DNA of 64,000 bases from Flaccisagitta enflata (Eukaryota; Chaetognatha; Sagittoidea; Aphragmophora), in assembly GCA_965153355.1 (NCBI GenBank), contig OZ231127.1, forward strand, positions 40,920,001 through 40,984,000, given 5' to 3'. Below the pieces are notes generated by a model, which worked only from the letters and a program-made list of their open reading frames with translations, had not been told where the DNA came from and did no database searches. Each line of letters opens with the position of its first letter. Position 1 is the first letter of the stretch. This document shows, piece after piece, positions 23,454 to 35,157 of the stretch. A program made the position numbers and the translations under genes.

Positions 23454-25126
23454 CCAGACTTAAACCAGACTTAAACCAGACTTAAACCAGACTTAAACCA
23501 GACTTAAACCAGACTTAAACCAGACTTAAACCAGACTTAAACCAGACTTATACCAGACTTATACCAGACTTATACCAGACTTAAACCAGACTTAAACCAG
23601 ACTTAAACCAGACTTAAACCAGACTAAAACCAGACTAAGACCAGACTAGGACCAGACTAAGACCAGACTTAGACCAGACTTAGACCAGACTTAGACCAGA
23701 CTTAGACCAGACTTAGACCAGACTTAGACCAGACTTAGACCAGACTTAGACCAGACTTAGACCAGACTTTGACCAGACTTAGACCAGACTTAGACCAGAC
23801 TTAGACCAGACTTAGACCAGACTTAGACCAGACTAAGACCAGACTAAGACCAGACTTAGACCAGACTTAGACCAGACATAGACCAGACTTAGACCAGACT
23901 TAGACCAGACTTAGACCAGACTTAGACCAGACTTAGACCAGACTTAGACCAGACTTAGACCAGACTTAGACCAGACTTAGACCAGACTTAGACCAGACTT
24001 AGACCAGACTAAGACCAGACACAGTCGCCCAGAGCTTGACGCCAGTTGACCTGAAATGATCAACACCAACTTCAGTGGTTACCTGACCCTGATGGTGCAT
24101 AGGATACATTTCTAGAAAAAATGAAATCTGCTTTGGGGCGCTTTTTAAGATATCTAAAAAAATAGTACTATTTTACTATGTTTTTTACCATAACTCTTTG
24201 TGATGAAGTTTTTTTATTATTCTGACTGCTGATTTGATCTCAGATGATAGTTTCCGGTTCATTTGATATGTCACACTATATACTTTTGCAAAAGAAACAA
24301 AAAGTTAAATTTTGTTATTTAACATTGTTTTTTATAGTAATGTGACCAAAAAATAAGCTTTTATTTCTTTTGCAAAAGTATATAGTGTGACATATCAAAC
24401 GAACCGGAAACTATCATCTGAGATCAAATCTGCAGTCAAAATTATCAAAAAAATTCATCACAAAGAGTTATGGTAAAAAATATTGTAAAATAATGCTATT
24501 TTTTTAGATATCTTAAAAAGCGCCCCAAAACAGATTTCATTTTTTCTAGAAATGTAATCTATGCACTATCAGGGTCATGAAACCACTGAAGTTGGTGACG
24601 CTCATTTCAGGTCAACCGGCGTCAAGCTCTGGGCGACTGTGCAGACTAAGACCAGACTAAGACCAGACTTAGACCAGACTTAGACCAGACATAGACCAGA
24701 CTTAGACCAGACTTAGACCAGACTTAGACCAGACTTAGACCAGACTTAGACCAGACTTAGACCAGACTTAGACCAGACTTAGACCAGACTTAGACCAGAC
24801 TTAGACCAGACTTAGACCAGACTTAGACCAGACTTAGACCAGACTTAGACCAGACTAAGACCAGACTTAGACCAGACTTAGACCAGACTTAGACCAGACT
24901 TGGACCAGACTTGGACCAGACTTGGACCAGACTTGGACCAGACTTGGACCAGACTTGGACCAGACTTGGACCAGACTTGGACCAGACTTGGACCAGACTT
25001 GGACCAGACTTGGACCAGACTTAGACCAGACTTAGACCAGACTTAGACCAGACTTAGACCAGACTTAGACCAGACTTAGACCAGACTTAGACCAGACTTA
25101 GACCAGACTTAGACCAGACTTAGACC
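23454..25126. repeat. 11-bp satellite AGACCAGACTT
   Basis: About 95 units in two blocks (23454-24019, 24642-25126). Variants are phased in runs: AAACCAGACTT, ATACCAGACTT, AAGACCAGACT, then GGACCAGACTT (24900-25018). Runs of identical variants indicate local stepwise amplification. A TIR element splits the array. Confidence 0.95.
24020..24641. mobile_element. Foldback element inside the satellite
   Basis: The ends are CACAGTCGCCCAGAGCTTGA and the exact inverse; near-perfect inverted symmetry extends through GGGGCGCTTTTTAAGATATC and TTGATATGTCACACTATATA to the centre at about 24330. Satellite flanks make the TSD ambiguous (possibly CAGA). Non-coding, 622 bp. Confidence 0.85.
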
Positions 25127-25321
25127 ACAAAAATAAATGATTCAAAATAACTCCAGACAACCCAAAATGACCAAAAACGACGCAAAAAAGCTAAGTGTTA
25201 CCGACCGACCGACCGACGGACGGACCGACGGACGGACCGACGGAGCGGGTTGTAGAGTCGCGTGCACGCGACTAAAAACCCGTGATGGACCCATTACTCT
25301 TTGAGCCGCGGGCGCCGAAGA

Positions 25322-25568
25322 ACAAGTGACGTAGGGTCACAATATCATTGCGAACGGGTGGGCAGGGGCGTCCAACCCCCATCCACACCCCAGTCCCCCC
25401 CCCAAATATACAAACATCTTCGGATAATATCTAAAACGCTCATTTTTTTTTCTACTTTTTGACTCGTTGACCATGGACCAATGGACCAACGGACCAACGG
25501 ACCAACGGACCAATGGATGACGGACAGACGGACAAAGCTTCTTATAGAGTTGCGTGTCTGCAACTTCA
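25322..25568 (-). repeat. GTCGCG-family subfamily 2 copy
   Basis: ACAAGTGACGTAGGGTCACA, CGGGTGGGCAGGGGCG, the CCAACCCCCATCCACACCCC block, a (GGACCAAC)n run, and GACAAAGCTTCTTATAGAGT with a TTGCGTGTCTGCAAC palindromic head. Confidence 0.75.
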
Positions 25569-25984
25569 AACATGGGCTGAAGCTTAAAGCTGAACATTTG
25601 CTTGGCATTGGGTCATAGCAATTGCTAGCAAATGATCCTTTCGTTTGATGTTTGTGAAGCTTTAAAGATCAAATTAATTAAGCGTGGATGACTACATTAT
25701 TTTGGATTCCTTTTAATGGATCCCGACTGAACGCGATTTGAGACGCCCGAATTAGCAAATTAGATACGTCGGTTTTCCCCTCATTCTCATGTCTATCTGT
25801 ATCTTTCGGTTTAAGTGAGGCTTAGGGTCTTAGTAACCGTGACAGTCTCCTCTTGTTTATTTGTCTTTCTCCATTTTCTAAAATTCTCTCTCTGTCTCTC
25901 TGTCTCCCAGTCTCTGTAGCTGTCTCTCTCTCTGTATCCGCCTCTCCGTCTCTCTGTATCGTCTCTCTGTCTCTCTTTCTCTCT

Positions 25985-26111
<127 letters not shown>

Positions 26112-26289
26112 TTCCCCCATCATCAAGCCCGCGCCGTTGTAAAGTTGCGCTCGTGCGTGGGCGTCTAATGTGTACAGAAAAAAAAGTTCGTTTCCTGACC
26201 TTGGAAGGGCAATATACTTTATATAGCTTTATGCTATTGTTAACAAAATACGGAAGAAAAAAAACGGACAATGGTTTATGGACACTTGC

Positions 26290-26715
26290 TTTTAGAGCAG
26301 CGGCCCCTAAACTTTCCTCCTGCTTCTTCTACCCCTCCTTTCACCCCTACCCCTCGACACTCAAACTCAGCTTCTAGGCCCAAATCCCAGCCTTGAAGCC
26401 CAAATCCAAGCCTCGAGGCCCAAATCCAGAATAGTAGGCCCAAATCCCGGCTGTGAGACACAAAACCCCACCCCTGAGTTCCAAAAACCCAGCCTTGAGG
26501 CCCAAATCCATGCCTCAAAGCCATAATTCCGACCTGTAGGTCCTAATCCCAGCCAAGGCCTTGAGGGCCAAATACTAGCCTTGATGCCTTGAAAACCAGC
26601 CTCGTGGCCCAAACCCAACCTTACGACCCAAGTTACTGTCTTGTGGTCAAAATCCCAGACTAAATAAACCCCTTAGACGCCATCTTTCACCATGCGCCAA
26701 GCATAGGTGATCGGT
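26290..26715. repeat. M-family minisatellite block
   Basis: About a dozen units of the form AGGCCCAAATCCCAGCCTTG. A decayed core TTTTTGGGGTCATTGC is near 26720. Confidence 0.65.
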
Positions 26716-27050
26716 CTTTTTGGGGTCATTGCTTCTCTCACCATCTCATCACCACACAAAACTCCACACAAAACACACAAAACTCCAACCCAACAATTCA
26801 ATAATAATTATGCATTAGACTGGAGGTTATAACTAACCTCTTTGCTGTTAAGTCCCATGGGTGAGGGCGACACCAAGCCCGCAGCCACATGTGCACATAG
26901 TTTTTAACCTCGCCTTTGCGACGATGTTGTAGTGCTTAGCTCATAAGCCCTAACTATGGAACAATCTCGCAATCATGCGTGGGAGCAAACGATTCGCTTC
27001 TGTCACGAGAGGAGTGAAAAGAGGGTGAACAAATATCACGATATACGGAG
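26716..27050. other. Anonymous sequence
   Basis: No recognised element or exon. Confidence 0.4.
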
Positions 27051-27051
27051 T

Positions 27052-27400
27052 AGCATAACAAGAGTTCATGCAAAGTCCTAGGAAAGTTCTCTATCAGAGG
27101 GATATGACTCAAAATCATATATACAGATAAACCACAACAAAAATTTGGTCCTGGGACCTCTAAAAATTGCCGCCGCCACCCCCCTCATATCCCATAAAAA
27201 ATGTACAGGGGGGGATTTTTGCCTATGTTTCATAGTGGGAAATGGGTCTGGTGGCGGCGCCAATTTATAGGGGTACCAGGGCTGAATTTTTTTCATGGAC
27301 CATTTGTAAATGTGATTTTGGGCCATATCCCTTTGATAGAGAACTTTTCTATGACATCGCATAAATAATTGTTAGGCTAATACGGAGTGCACGACACAAA
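27052..27400 (+). mobile_element. TIR element with GCCGCCGCC block, copy 1
   Basis: The left end TAGCATAACAAGAG and AAAGTTCTCTATCAGAGGGA are inverted at the right as TCCCTTTGATAGAGAACTTT and TTGTTAGGCTA. An internal pair GGGACCTCTAAAAATTGCCG / CGGCGCCAATTTATAGGGGT is also roughly inverted. A reverse-orientation copy is at 54105-54437. The small frames ending SDRELS are read-through of the arm. Confidence 0.75.
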
Positions 27401-27486
27401 AACCGATTTGATCACGAGCAGAGGAGAAAAAAGGAAAAGAGAAAGAGAAAGAGAAATAAAAGAAAAAAAAAAAGAAAAAAAAAGGT

Positions 27487-27723
27487 TCAACTCCAAATGA
27501 ACTGTGGTCTGTACGCGCTGCCGCGTCGTTGGCAATGATGAGGATAATTATGCTCATAAGAAAAGAATGTGGCATGGAACGACGGGCATGGTCCTTGCCC
27601 GCATGGAGCGCACACACTCAAGGCCTTTCTCGTATCGCCTTTTCCATGCGTCATCTTACATCTGAGCACTTGTAGTACTATCGCGACCAGAATTGCTAGT
27701 GTCGTGAAAGAAAGCCACAAATC
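27487..27723 (-). CDS. Unrecognised Cys-rich frame with a hydrophobic start
   Basis: On the minus strand, after a possible acceptor (CTCTACAG), the frame reads DLWLSFTTLAILVAIVLQVL, then a Cys/His-rich stretch with CAPCGQGPCP (about residues 40-50), and stops at FIWS. The hydrophobic head could be a signal peptide or membrane anchor. There is no ATG at the start of the hydrophobic head, no second exon found and no family recognised, so this could be chance. It sits just right of a TIR element. Confidence 0.2.
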   Translation of the reverse strand, partial: DLWLSFTTLAILVAIVLQVLRCKMTHGKGDTRKALSVCAPCGQGPCPSFHATFFSYEHNYPHHCQRRGSAYRPQFIWS

Positions 27724-27905
27724 ACTGTAGAGTACATTTTCATACCCTTCTGCCGGATTTCAAGGGCCTCTTAAGCTTCATCTGTTATTAGGGGTAGTTT
27801 GTCAAAGCCAATATGGGGATAAAGGGAAAACCAGTTCAAAGCACTAAAGATTTGCGTGCACTATAGGCGCAGTTTTGTTAAAACGTTAGAACGGGGTTTA
27901 ACTAA

Positions 27906-28936
27906 AAAGTTAGACCCCGCAATAATGGATGTTAAGGGACTAACAAATTTCATCCATCATCGGGAAAAAAGTCGAAGTCAGTCTTCGACTTTTTGACATA
28001 TTCGAGAGAAACAGGGTTTTCTTATGGGGAAGTTAAGGGTCTCCACCGACCGATTGCACCCTCGGACGAAATTGATAGGGTAAGTAAATTTGATAATTCT
28101 CTTTCATTTGGCGCCAAGCAGAATGCTCTACGGCAAATATTTTTCGCGCTATGAATTTTTAAAGATTTATTTATGAAAATTGCAAATTGAATTTTTTCCG
28201 ATTTTTTATGATTTTGAGTAGGATCAAAAAAGGAGTGTATTCATGTTTGTTTGAGCATGCAAATACAAGAAAACATGTTTATGAGCATATCTGCTCATCT
28301 GTGAGGGTGTTTTTGAGCATTTTAGCTCATTTAGCTCATTTAGCTCAGTCTGTTTTTCTGGTTTATAATGCGATAAATGAATAAATTTTTTGATACATGT
28401 TTGCGCATGCAAATACAAGAAAGCATGTCAGTGAGCAGAGTTGCTCATCTGTGAAGGTGTTTTTGAATATTCTAGCTCATTTAGCTCATTTAGCTAATTT
28501 AGCTTGCTTTTTTTTCTGATTTTAAAACAGATAGATAAATGTTATGGTTTAAGCATGCAAATACAAGAAAGCATGTCAGTAAGCATAGCTGGTTGTCTAG
28601 TTGAGTGATTTTGAATAACTTAGCTCATCTAGCTCATTTGGCTCAGTCCTATTTTTCTCTGATTTTCAGTGCAACCAATACATACAATTGCTCTCAATTT
28701 GATCTAACAAATAAAAAAGTTGCAGTGACTGAAGACAAAAGCTTAGTGAAAAGTGAACAACGCTTACAACTTTTTTCCTCACGGCGACAGTCGCCATTAC
28801 TGGTATGCGAATTTCACTCATTGCCAATATAGAAATTTAAAGAAATTGACATCAAGGGATCAAGTTTTAAGATCTGTTATAGGCGGATTTCCATTATTCT
28901 TTTATCCGTTATAGCGGGGTTTAACTGTACATGGAA
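27906..28936. mobile_element. Composite pogo-like element with internal GAGC repeats
   Basis: The left border TAGACCCCGCAATAATGGAT and right border CCGTTATAGCGGGGTTTAAC resemble the pogo-like termini. Inside are a GTCGAAG…CTTCGAC hairpin (about 27971-27993), TTTGGCGCCAAGCAGAAT and the tandem repeat at 28230-28640. The same modules recur in reverse order at 42545-43690. Confidence 0.6.
28230..28640 (+). repeat. Tandem repeat of about 150-160 bp with AGCTCATTT clusters
   Basis: Three units, each GCATGCAAATACAAGAAA(A/G)CATGT, GAGCA.A..TGCTCATCTG, GTGTTTTTGA, then (TTTAGCTCA)n and TTTTTCTG. The 42545-42965 block is the reverse complement. Confidence 0.8.
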
Positions 28937-29104
28937 TATTTCCCGACTGATTTATTATCTTTTTGTTGACGACAGAATTGGCAGATAATCAGTAACGGTA
29001 TTTTTGTAGAAACTTGGTTATGATTTTAAACCTATCAATATAAATCTCTCGAGTATTTCTGAACCATTTGTTTTGTTTGTTTTTTTTTCTCCAATTTTTC
29101 TCAG

Positions 29105-29428
29105 TCGATCTTCGTCATCGATGACGGCGCCATTGTTGGCGCCGACTCAAACATCCGCCGCCACAAAAAAGAACAACGCGGCCACAACGACGCCACTGAC
29201 GACGACGCCGCTGACGACGCCGTTGACAACAACGCCGTTGACGACGACGCCGCTGACGACTCCCATGACGACTCCCATGGCAACGGCGCCACCTACAACG
29301 GCGGTGACGCCATCGAATCCGGCGTCGCATCCTTTGGACAGTTTATCGCCGCCGTCAGATAAAGACTTTCATTCAGCCAGAGTCTCCTTCGGAAAAACTT
29401 CACCAAGAAACTCCATTTGCAACTCAAG
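29105..29428 (+). CDS. Candidate exon, Thr/Pro/Ala-rich N-terminal segment
   Basis: The acceptor is a T-rich tract ending TTTTTCTCAG at 29104. Entered with two leftover bases (AG) from 5821, the frame reads RSSSSMTAPLLAPTQTSAAT, then a degenerate (A)TTPLTTTPLT repeat (about 50 residues), then a less biased section ending KDFHSARVSFGKTSPRN. It stops at AG|GTTAGG (29428/29429) with two bases over, and a (GA)n tract begins at once in the intron. GC-rich codon use and the dinucleotide-free composition differ from the surrounding repeats, supporting coding. No domain is recognised; mucin-like Thr/Pro repeats and Ser runs suggest a disordered cytosolic tail if it belongs to the cyclase. Confidence 0.55.
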
Positions 29429-29430
29429 GT

Positions 29431-29690
<260 letters not shown>

Positions 29691-29788
29691 ATTTCATCAG
29701 ACCGACCATTAATGGTAGAATTTCCAGTTTGGGTTGCTCAGATGTCCATTTACTTCCTTCATATTGCTGTCGGCATTCTGCCTAATTC

Positions 29789-29965
29789 TTTAGTCGCGTG
29801 CACGCGACTCTATAACCCGCTATGTCAGTCGGTCGGTCCTTTGGTCTGTTGGTCCGTCGGTTCATCGGTCTGTCGGTCACCGTTTGCTTTTTCGGCGTTT
29901 TTTGCCTTTAACACCACTGCCCCTGCCCACCCGCACGCGACTTTGGTAGCCTTGTATCCGGCTTA
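29789..29965 (+). repeat. GTCGCG-family element, full length
   Basis: TAGTCGCGTGCACGCGACTC, (GGTC)n-type run, GCCCCTGCCCACCCGCACGC and tail GTATCCGGCTTAGA (end diverged). Lies in the intron on the same strand as the gene. Confidence 0.85.
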
Positions 29966-30007
29966 GATGTTAACTTTCTTCATTGTCATTGAAACAATCA
30001 TTTTCAG

Positions 30008-30099
30008 ACGATCTTCCAATGTTTCCCGGCTTTCGGCCGATGATCCAACTATGACTGGACTCACAATCACTTCCTCAAGACCAGAAACGAAATCGTTAG
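30008..30099 (+). CDS. Candidate exon, 92 nt, Ser-rich segment
   Basis: Acceptor CATTTTCAG (30007) and donor TAG|GTGAGT (30099/30100), a near-consensus site. Phase 2 entry from the 29105 exon gives RRSSNVSRLSADDPTMTGLT followed by ITSSRPETKSL, with one base left over; the exon at 43835 accepts one base. RRSS and RSS..SR look like basophilic kinase sites, which is common in regulatory tails, but no family is recognised. The donor and its last few exon bases have been copied into a tandem array in the intron (30088-30585). Confidence 0.6.
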
Positions 30100-30585
30100 G
30101 TGAGTGATGTTTATACTTTTACATTATCTATGATGATGATTATAACATTCGGTGAGGCGTGTTTACACTTTTAAATTATCTGTGTTAATCACCAAATCGT
30201 TATGTGAGAAATGTTTACACTTTTGCATTATCTATGAATCATAGATAGACTATGATGATTTTCAAATTGTTCGGTGAGGCTTGTTTATACTTTTACATTA
30301 TCTGTGATGATCACCAAATTGTTAGGTGAGTAATGTTTATACTTCTACATTATCTATGATGATTTTCAAATTGTTTGGTGAGGCTTGTTTATACTTTTAC
30401 ATTATCTGTGATGATCACCAAATCGTTAGGTGAGTAATGTTTATACTTCTAAATCATCTGTGATGATTACCAATCGTTAGGTGACTAATGTTCAATGAAT
30501 TAAAGTGTACATTTTTACACTATCTTCAAGGATTACCAAAATGTTAGGTAATTAATGTTTATCCCTTTACATTATCTGTGATCAG
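30088..30585 (+). repeat. Minisatellite of about 52 bp made of duplicated splice-donor regions
   Basis: About nine units. The first contains the real exon end and donor (AAATCGTTAG|GTGAGTGATG, followed by TTTATACTTTTACATTATCT and ATGATGAT). Later units repeat CCAAATCGTTAGGTGAGTAA or variants (GTTCGGTGAGGC, GTTATGTGAGAA) with the same downstream sequence. A further decayed unit is at about 31255-31315. Strong donor-like GTTAGGTGAGT is retained in at least two later units (about 30323 and 30427). Confidence 0.9.
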
Positions 30586-30597
30586 GCTTCTTGATTC

Positions 30598-31235
30598 TGG
30601 AGCAGCGAGCAGCGCCGCTTCTCGGCAGGGGGAGGAAAATTTCGGCAGGTCTTGTAGGAAGAAGAAGATGAAAAAGAAAGAGGAAATGAAGAATGAAAAG
30701 AGGGAAGACAGCAATGTTGGAGAAAATACAGTAATTGAAGTCAGAAAAAATGTAATTTGCATATCGCAGATTTTTAACGACTACTCTATGGTATTTCGTT
30801 GACTTGGAAAAAAGTCAATTTAAGTTTAACAATAACTTGAAATTAATATTTCTGATTATAAAATTAATAAAGAATACCTTATGTGCATGTAGAAATTATC
30901 AACATCATTATTTGTTTCATGAAGTCATCATTAATTGAAATAAGTCATATTCTTCCACTGCATTGATGACCAGATGACCAACTCGGTTGCCCTAGCGCCG
31001 GGAGGCTGGATTGTTATTTCAGGTCTGAGTGATTAGGAGAGATTAGGAGAGAACCTCTAAACGCGTTTTGAGGTGTCACTCTCCTCTTGAATGTATGGTT
31101 ATAAAATAAAATAGTGCAATCCTGGTGAGGAGGGGTGCTTTACCAATTACCATATTGCTGATCCCCACTTTCACCACAAGGCCCAAGTCAAGTCGGCAGC
31201 ATGCAAGGGAAAGTTTTTGCTTCTCGGCAGAAAAG
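30598..31235 (+). repeat. Dispersed repeat of about 630 bp, copy 1
   Basis: Colinear with 53098-53730: GCGCCGCTTCTCGGCAGGG, a GAAGAAGAAGATGAAAAAGA tract, ATTTGCATATCGCAG, later GCTTCTCGGCAGAAAAGCAG. Not coding: frames run through the purine tract. Confidence 0.65.
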
Positions 31236-31394
31236 CAGGATAAAGAGGCCTGTCTGTGATGATTACCCAATCGTTGATTGAGTACTATTTATACTGGTAT
31301 ACAATCTGTGATGATTAAATCCGTAATAGCTGGCCTCGCACGTTGACTTACTGAACCTTGAGCACCTCATAAGATCTTTTGTAAGAGCTTCCTT

Positions 31395-31512
31395 TTAGAA
31401 AAGTGCAACGCGATTCTGTACCCCATCTAGCTTTTTTAGCTTTCATGAGCTTTTTGGCCCCACTGCCCCTGCATCACTTCACCTTTCCTACCGCACGCAA
31501 CTGGACGCAAAT
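31395..31512 (+). repeat. Partial GTCGCG-family copy
   Basis: GCAACGCGATTCTGTACCCC, ACTGCCCCTGCATCACTTCA, ACCGCACGCAACTGG. The microsatellite is absent. Confidence 0.5.
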
Positions 31513-31594
31513 AAAGAAGGCAAATCCAGAGCAGCAGAAGAAAAAACCAGTGGCTGTCGCCAATACTGTGGATCGCGATGTTTAATTTGATTTT

Positions 31595-31835
31595 TTTTAT
31601 TTCCATTTTTCATTTTTCACTTTTCACTTTTCACTTTTCACTTTTCACTTTTCACTTTTCACTTTTCACTTTTCACTTTTCACTTTTCACTTTTTATTCT
31701 TTATTTTTCATTTTTCATTTTTTATTATTCACTTTTTACGTTTTATTTTTCATTTTTCAGATTTTACTTTTCACTTTATACCCTTTATTTTTCATTTTTC
31801 ATTTTTCACTTTTCTAGTTTCATTTTTTCTTTTTC
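31595..31835. repeat. (CACTTTT)n 7-bp minisatellite
   Basis: Regular to about 31692, then degenerate TTTCATTTTTCA. Resembles 11230-11570. Confidence 0.9.
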
Positions 31836-32039
31836 ATTTTTTCTTTTTTATATTTCACTTTTTATTTTGCCATTTTCATCTTTCTTCTCTTTTCTTTTTT
31901 TTTCTTTTTCAATTTTTTATATTTTTCAACTGTAATCACAATATTCATTTAAACATAAAAAATTTAGATATAAAATTTAGATAAGAAAAAAAAGAAAAAA
32001 AAACCCAACTATAAGTGAATTGCAAAAATTAGAGAACAT

Positions 32040-32660
32040 ATGACGGCTTCCCTCCGAAGGCAACATTTGTGTTTCAAAGAAGGTCAAAATAGAAAAAATG
32101 TATAAATCATAATGTAAGAATAAATGAATAAAAGTGATTGAGATAGCTCAGACATCATATTTTAAAGAAAAATTTGCATTTACTTAGAAAGAGGAACAAG
32201 TTTAGCCAATGTTACCAAAAAAGATGTTTTGAAAATTTATACTTATTTTATTTTTGGTCACTGACAAGGGGCTGGTCGAAATTCTAAATTTGCATAGGAG
32301 ACGAAAAAATGAAAAAACAAAAAACATAGTTCTCTTCCCAAATCGATTACAGAGAGAACTATGTTTTTTAAAATGCAAAATTTCCCTGTGTTTGGCTTTC
32401 TTAGAATTTCGACCTCAGAAAATGAAAAAAAGTGTAAGCAGAAATTCACTAAAAAACATCCTTTTCATGCTTATTTTCCTGTGGAACGCATAGTTCAAAT
32501 TACATTTTGAGTCAGAATATGATAAAAATATATGCACTAAGTGTCCTTAGAGACATTTTGTCCGCTTGAAGCATTCCAGCTTCATTGGTGTCCTGATAAT
32601 AATGCAAAAAGTATGGTGAAACACTTCATTTTTCCTCATAAATTTTCTGTCATATCAAGC
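32040..32660 (+). repeat. Nested-hairpin dispersed family, copy 1
   Basis: Begins TCCCTCCGAAGGCAACATTT and ends GTGAAACACTTCATTTTTCC. At the centre, outer arms GAAATTCTAAATTTGCA / TTCTTAGAATTTCGACC enclose inner arms AAACATAGTTCTCT / AGAGAACTATGTTTTTT. Related copies are at 54790-55400 (near complete), 58410-58570, 60935-61080 and 63595-63910 (centres or fragments). Confidence 0.75.
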
Positions 32661-32696
32661 TTTGTGGTATTTGATAGCTAAAAATGTTGTTCCTCC

Positions 32697-33125
<429 letters not shown>

Positions 33126-33239
33126 TCTCTCCCTTTCTCTCTCGCAAAAAGTGAGGACACATTTTTAGTTGAAAAGAATCAAAAAGGCGAATTGAGAAAG
33201 ATTTTGAGACATCTGATGATAAAAAACTAACTTAAATAA

Positions 33240-34610
33240 AAGACAAAGGACAGGATATTCTTGAGATGAAAAAAAATACAGAATATGATAAGTGGTGAGG
33301 ATGCAAGAAACAAAGGATTTACAAAGAGATATATGGAGATATCTAGAAAAAATAACACAAACAAAAGACTAAAGTGTAGACACATTCTTGGGATGAAAAA
33401 AACTCATAGACTATGATAGATGGGAGAAAAAAGGTGAGACTGTAAAAACAAAAGATTTACAAATAGATATATGGAGACATCTTGAGAAAAAAAATAACAA
33501 AAACAAAGGACTAAGGTGAGGACACATTCTTGAGATTAAAAAAAAATTACAGAATATGATAGGAAAAAATAGGTGAGGATACAGAAACAAAAGATTTACA
33601 AAGAGATATATGGAGACATCTTGAGAGAAAAAAATAACAAAAACAAAAGACTAAGGTGAGCACACAATCTTGGGATGAAAAAAAAATACTGAATAAAGAA
33701 GAAAGAAGAAAACAAAAAGGTGAGCACGCGAAATAATAAAAAAAAGACTAACACAAACAAAAGACTAAGGTATATATGGAGACATCTTGAGAGAAAAAAA
33801 TAACAAAAACAAAAGACTAAGGTGAGCACACAATCTTGAGATGAAAAAAAAACAGAATAAAGAAGATAGAAGAAAACAAAAAGGTGAGCACGCAAAATAA
33901 TAAAAAGAAAAAACTATCACAAACAAAAGACTAAGGTATATATGGAGACATCTTGAGAGAAAAAAAACAATATAAACAAAAGACTAAGGTGAGCACACAA
34001 TCTTGAGATGAAAAAAAAATACAGAATAAAGAAGATAGAAGAAAACAAAAAGGTGAGCACGCAAAATAATAAAAAGAAAAAAACTAACACAAACAAAAGA
34101 CTAAGGTATATATGGAGACATCTTGAGAGAAAAAAATAACACAAACAAAAGACTAAGGTGAGCACACAATCATGAGATGAAAAAAAAAAGAATGAAGGAG
34201 ATAGAAAAAAAAAACTAACACAAACAAAAGACTAAGGTATATATGGAGACATCTTGAGAGAAAAAACAATATAAACAAAAGACTAAGGTGAGCACACAAT
34301 CTTGAGATGAAAATAAAAAACAGAATAAAGAAGATAGAAGAAAACAAAAAGGTGAGCACGCAAAATAATAAAAAGAAAAAAACTAACACAAACAAAAGAC
34401 TAAGGTATATATGGAGACATCTTGAGAGAAAAAAATAACACAAACAAAAGACTAAGGTGAGCACACAATCATGAGATGAAAATAAAAAGAATGAAGGAGA
34501 TAGAAAAAAAAAGACAAAGGAGAGCACACAATCATGAGATGAAAAAAAAAGAATGGAGGAGATAGAAAAAAAAGAAAAGGTGAGCACGCATACAAAAAAA
34601 AATAATAAAA
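33240..34610. repeat. Long-unit minisatellite, A-rich, about 130-170 bp period
   Basis: Repeated phrases AAACAAAAGACTAAGGT, GGTATATATGGAGACATCTT, GAGAGAAAAAAATAAC, GGTGAGCACACAATCTTGAG and AAAAAGGTGAGCACGC recur in order; GGTATATATGGAGAC is at about 33769, 33937, 34106, 34236 and 34405. Units at the left (33240-33600) are more diverged. The reverse frames rich in Phe/Leu/Ser are not genes. Confidence 0.9.
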
Positions 34611-34685
34611 AAGAAAAAAAAAAAAAACTAAAACTTTCCCAGGACTAAGTGGATCTGGCGATCCACAAACAGTAAAAAAACAGTA

Positions 34686-34752
34686 AAAATAATAATAATA
34701 ATAATGATAATAATAATAATAATAATAATAGTAAAAAGAATAATAATAATAG
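34686..34752. repeat. (AAT)n microsatellite
   Basis: Imperfect AATAAT run followed by AT-rich sequence to about 34850. Confidence 0.9.
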
Positions 34753-35157
34753 TTATGATAATAGTATATATCATCGTTATATTATGATATCATATATTCT
34801 AATTATATTATATTATACATCATTTATATCATATTGATATTATACACGAATGTTAAGATGGAGGCAGTGCAGAAGTACCTGTTTTGATCATTGGTGAGAA
34901 ACAAACGTAAAAAGGCTAAGTAGGCCAACGATGCGTCCTCTTTGAATGAAAGTTTTTTTTATGAATGAGCGTTTTTTATGAATTAATGTTTTTTATGAAT
35001 GAATGTTGTTTATGAATGAATGATTTAATGAATGAATGAATGTACTACTTTTACTGAGTTAGAACGAATTTTCTGATGAAAAAATGCAAGATTTTGATAC
35101 TTTTTACGAATGCGTTACAGACAGACAGACCAACCAACAGACGGACACAGCCTATTA

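Larger units (their letters stand above)
23371..25276 (-). repeat. GTCGCG-family element carrying an internal satellite array
   Basis: The left border is ACAAGGCCAACACC then AAGTCGCGTGCG; the right border is the (GACC/GACG)n run and GAGTCGCGTGCACGCGACTA (25256-25275). The 11-bp satellite lies between the two ends, apparently grown inside one element. Confidence 0.55.

Noticed and set aside
23454-25126. Possible CRISPR-like array
   Set aside because: There are no unique spacers; it is a contiguous 11-bp satellite in a eukaryotic context.
27078-27362. 94-codon minus frame and its partner at 54298-54630 sharing a VAAAIFRGPRTKFLLWFIC phrase
   Set aside because: The shared peptide comes from two copies of one non-coding TIR element; frames are broken differently in each copy.
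30088-30585. Regularly spaced repeat suggesting CRISPR or a riboswitch array
   Set aside because: Units are contiguous and include a splice donor consensus; the explanation as a splice-site minisatellite fits better.
33596-34587. Hydrophobic minus-strand frames that look like multi-pass membrane proteins
   Set aside because: Translation of the A-rich long-unit minisatellite; each unit is a copy and frames break at the indels.
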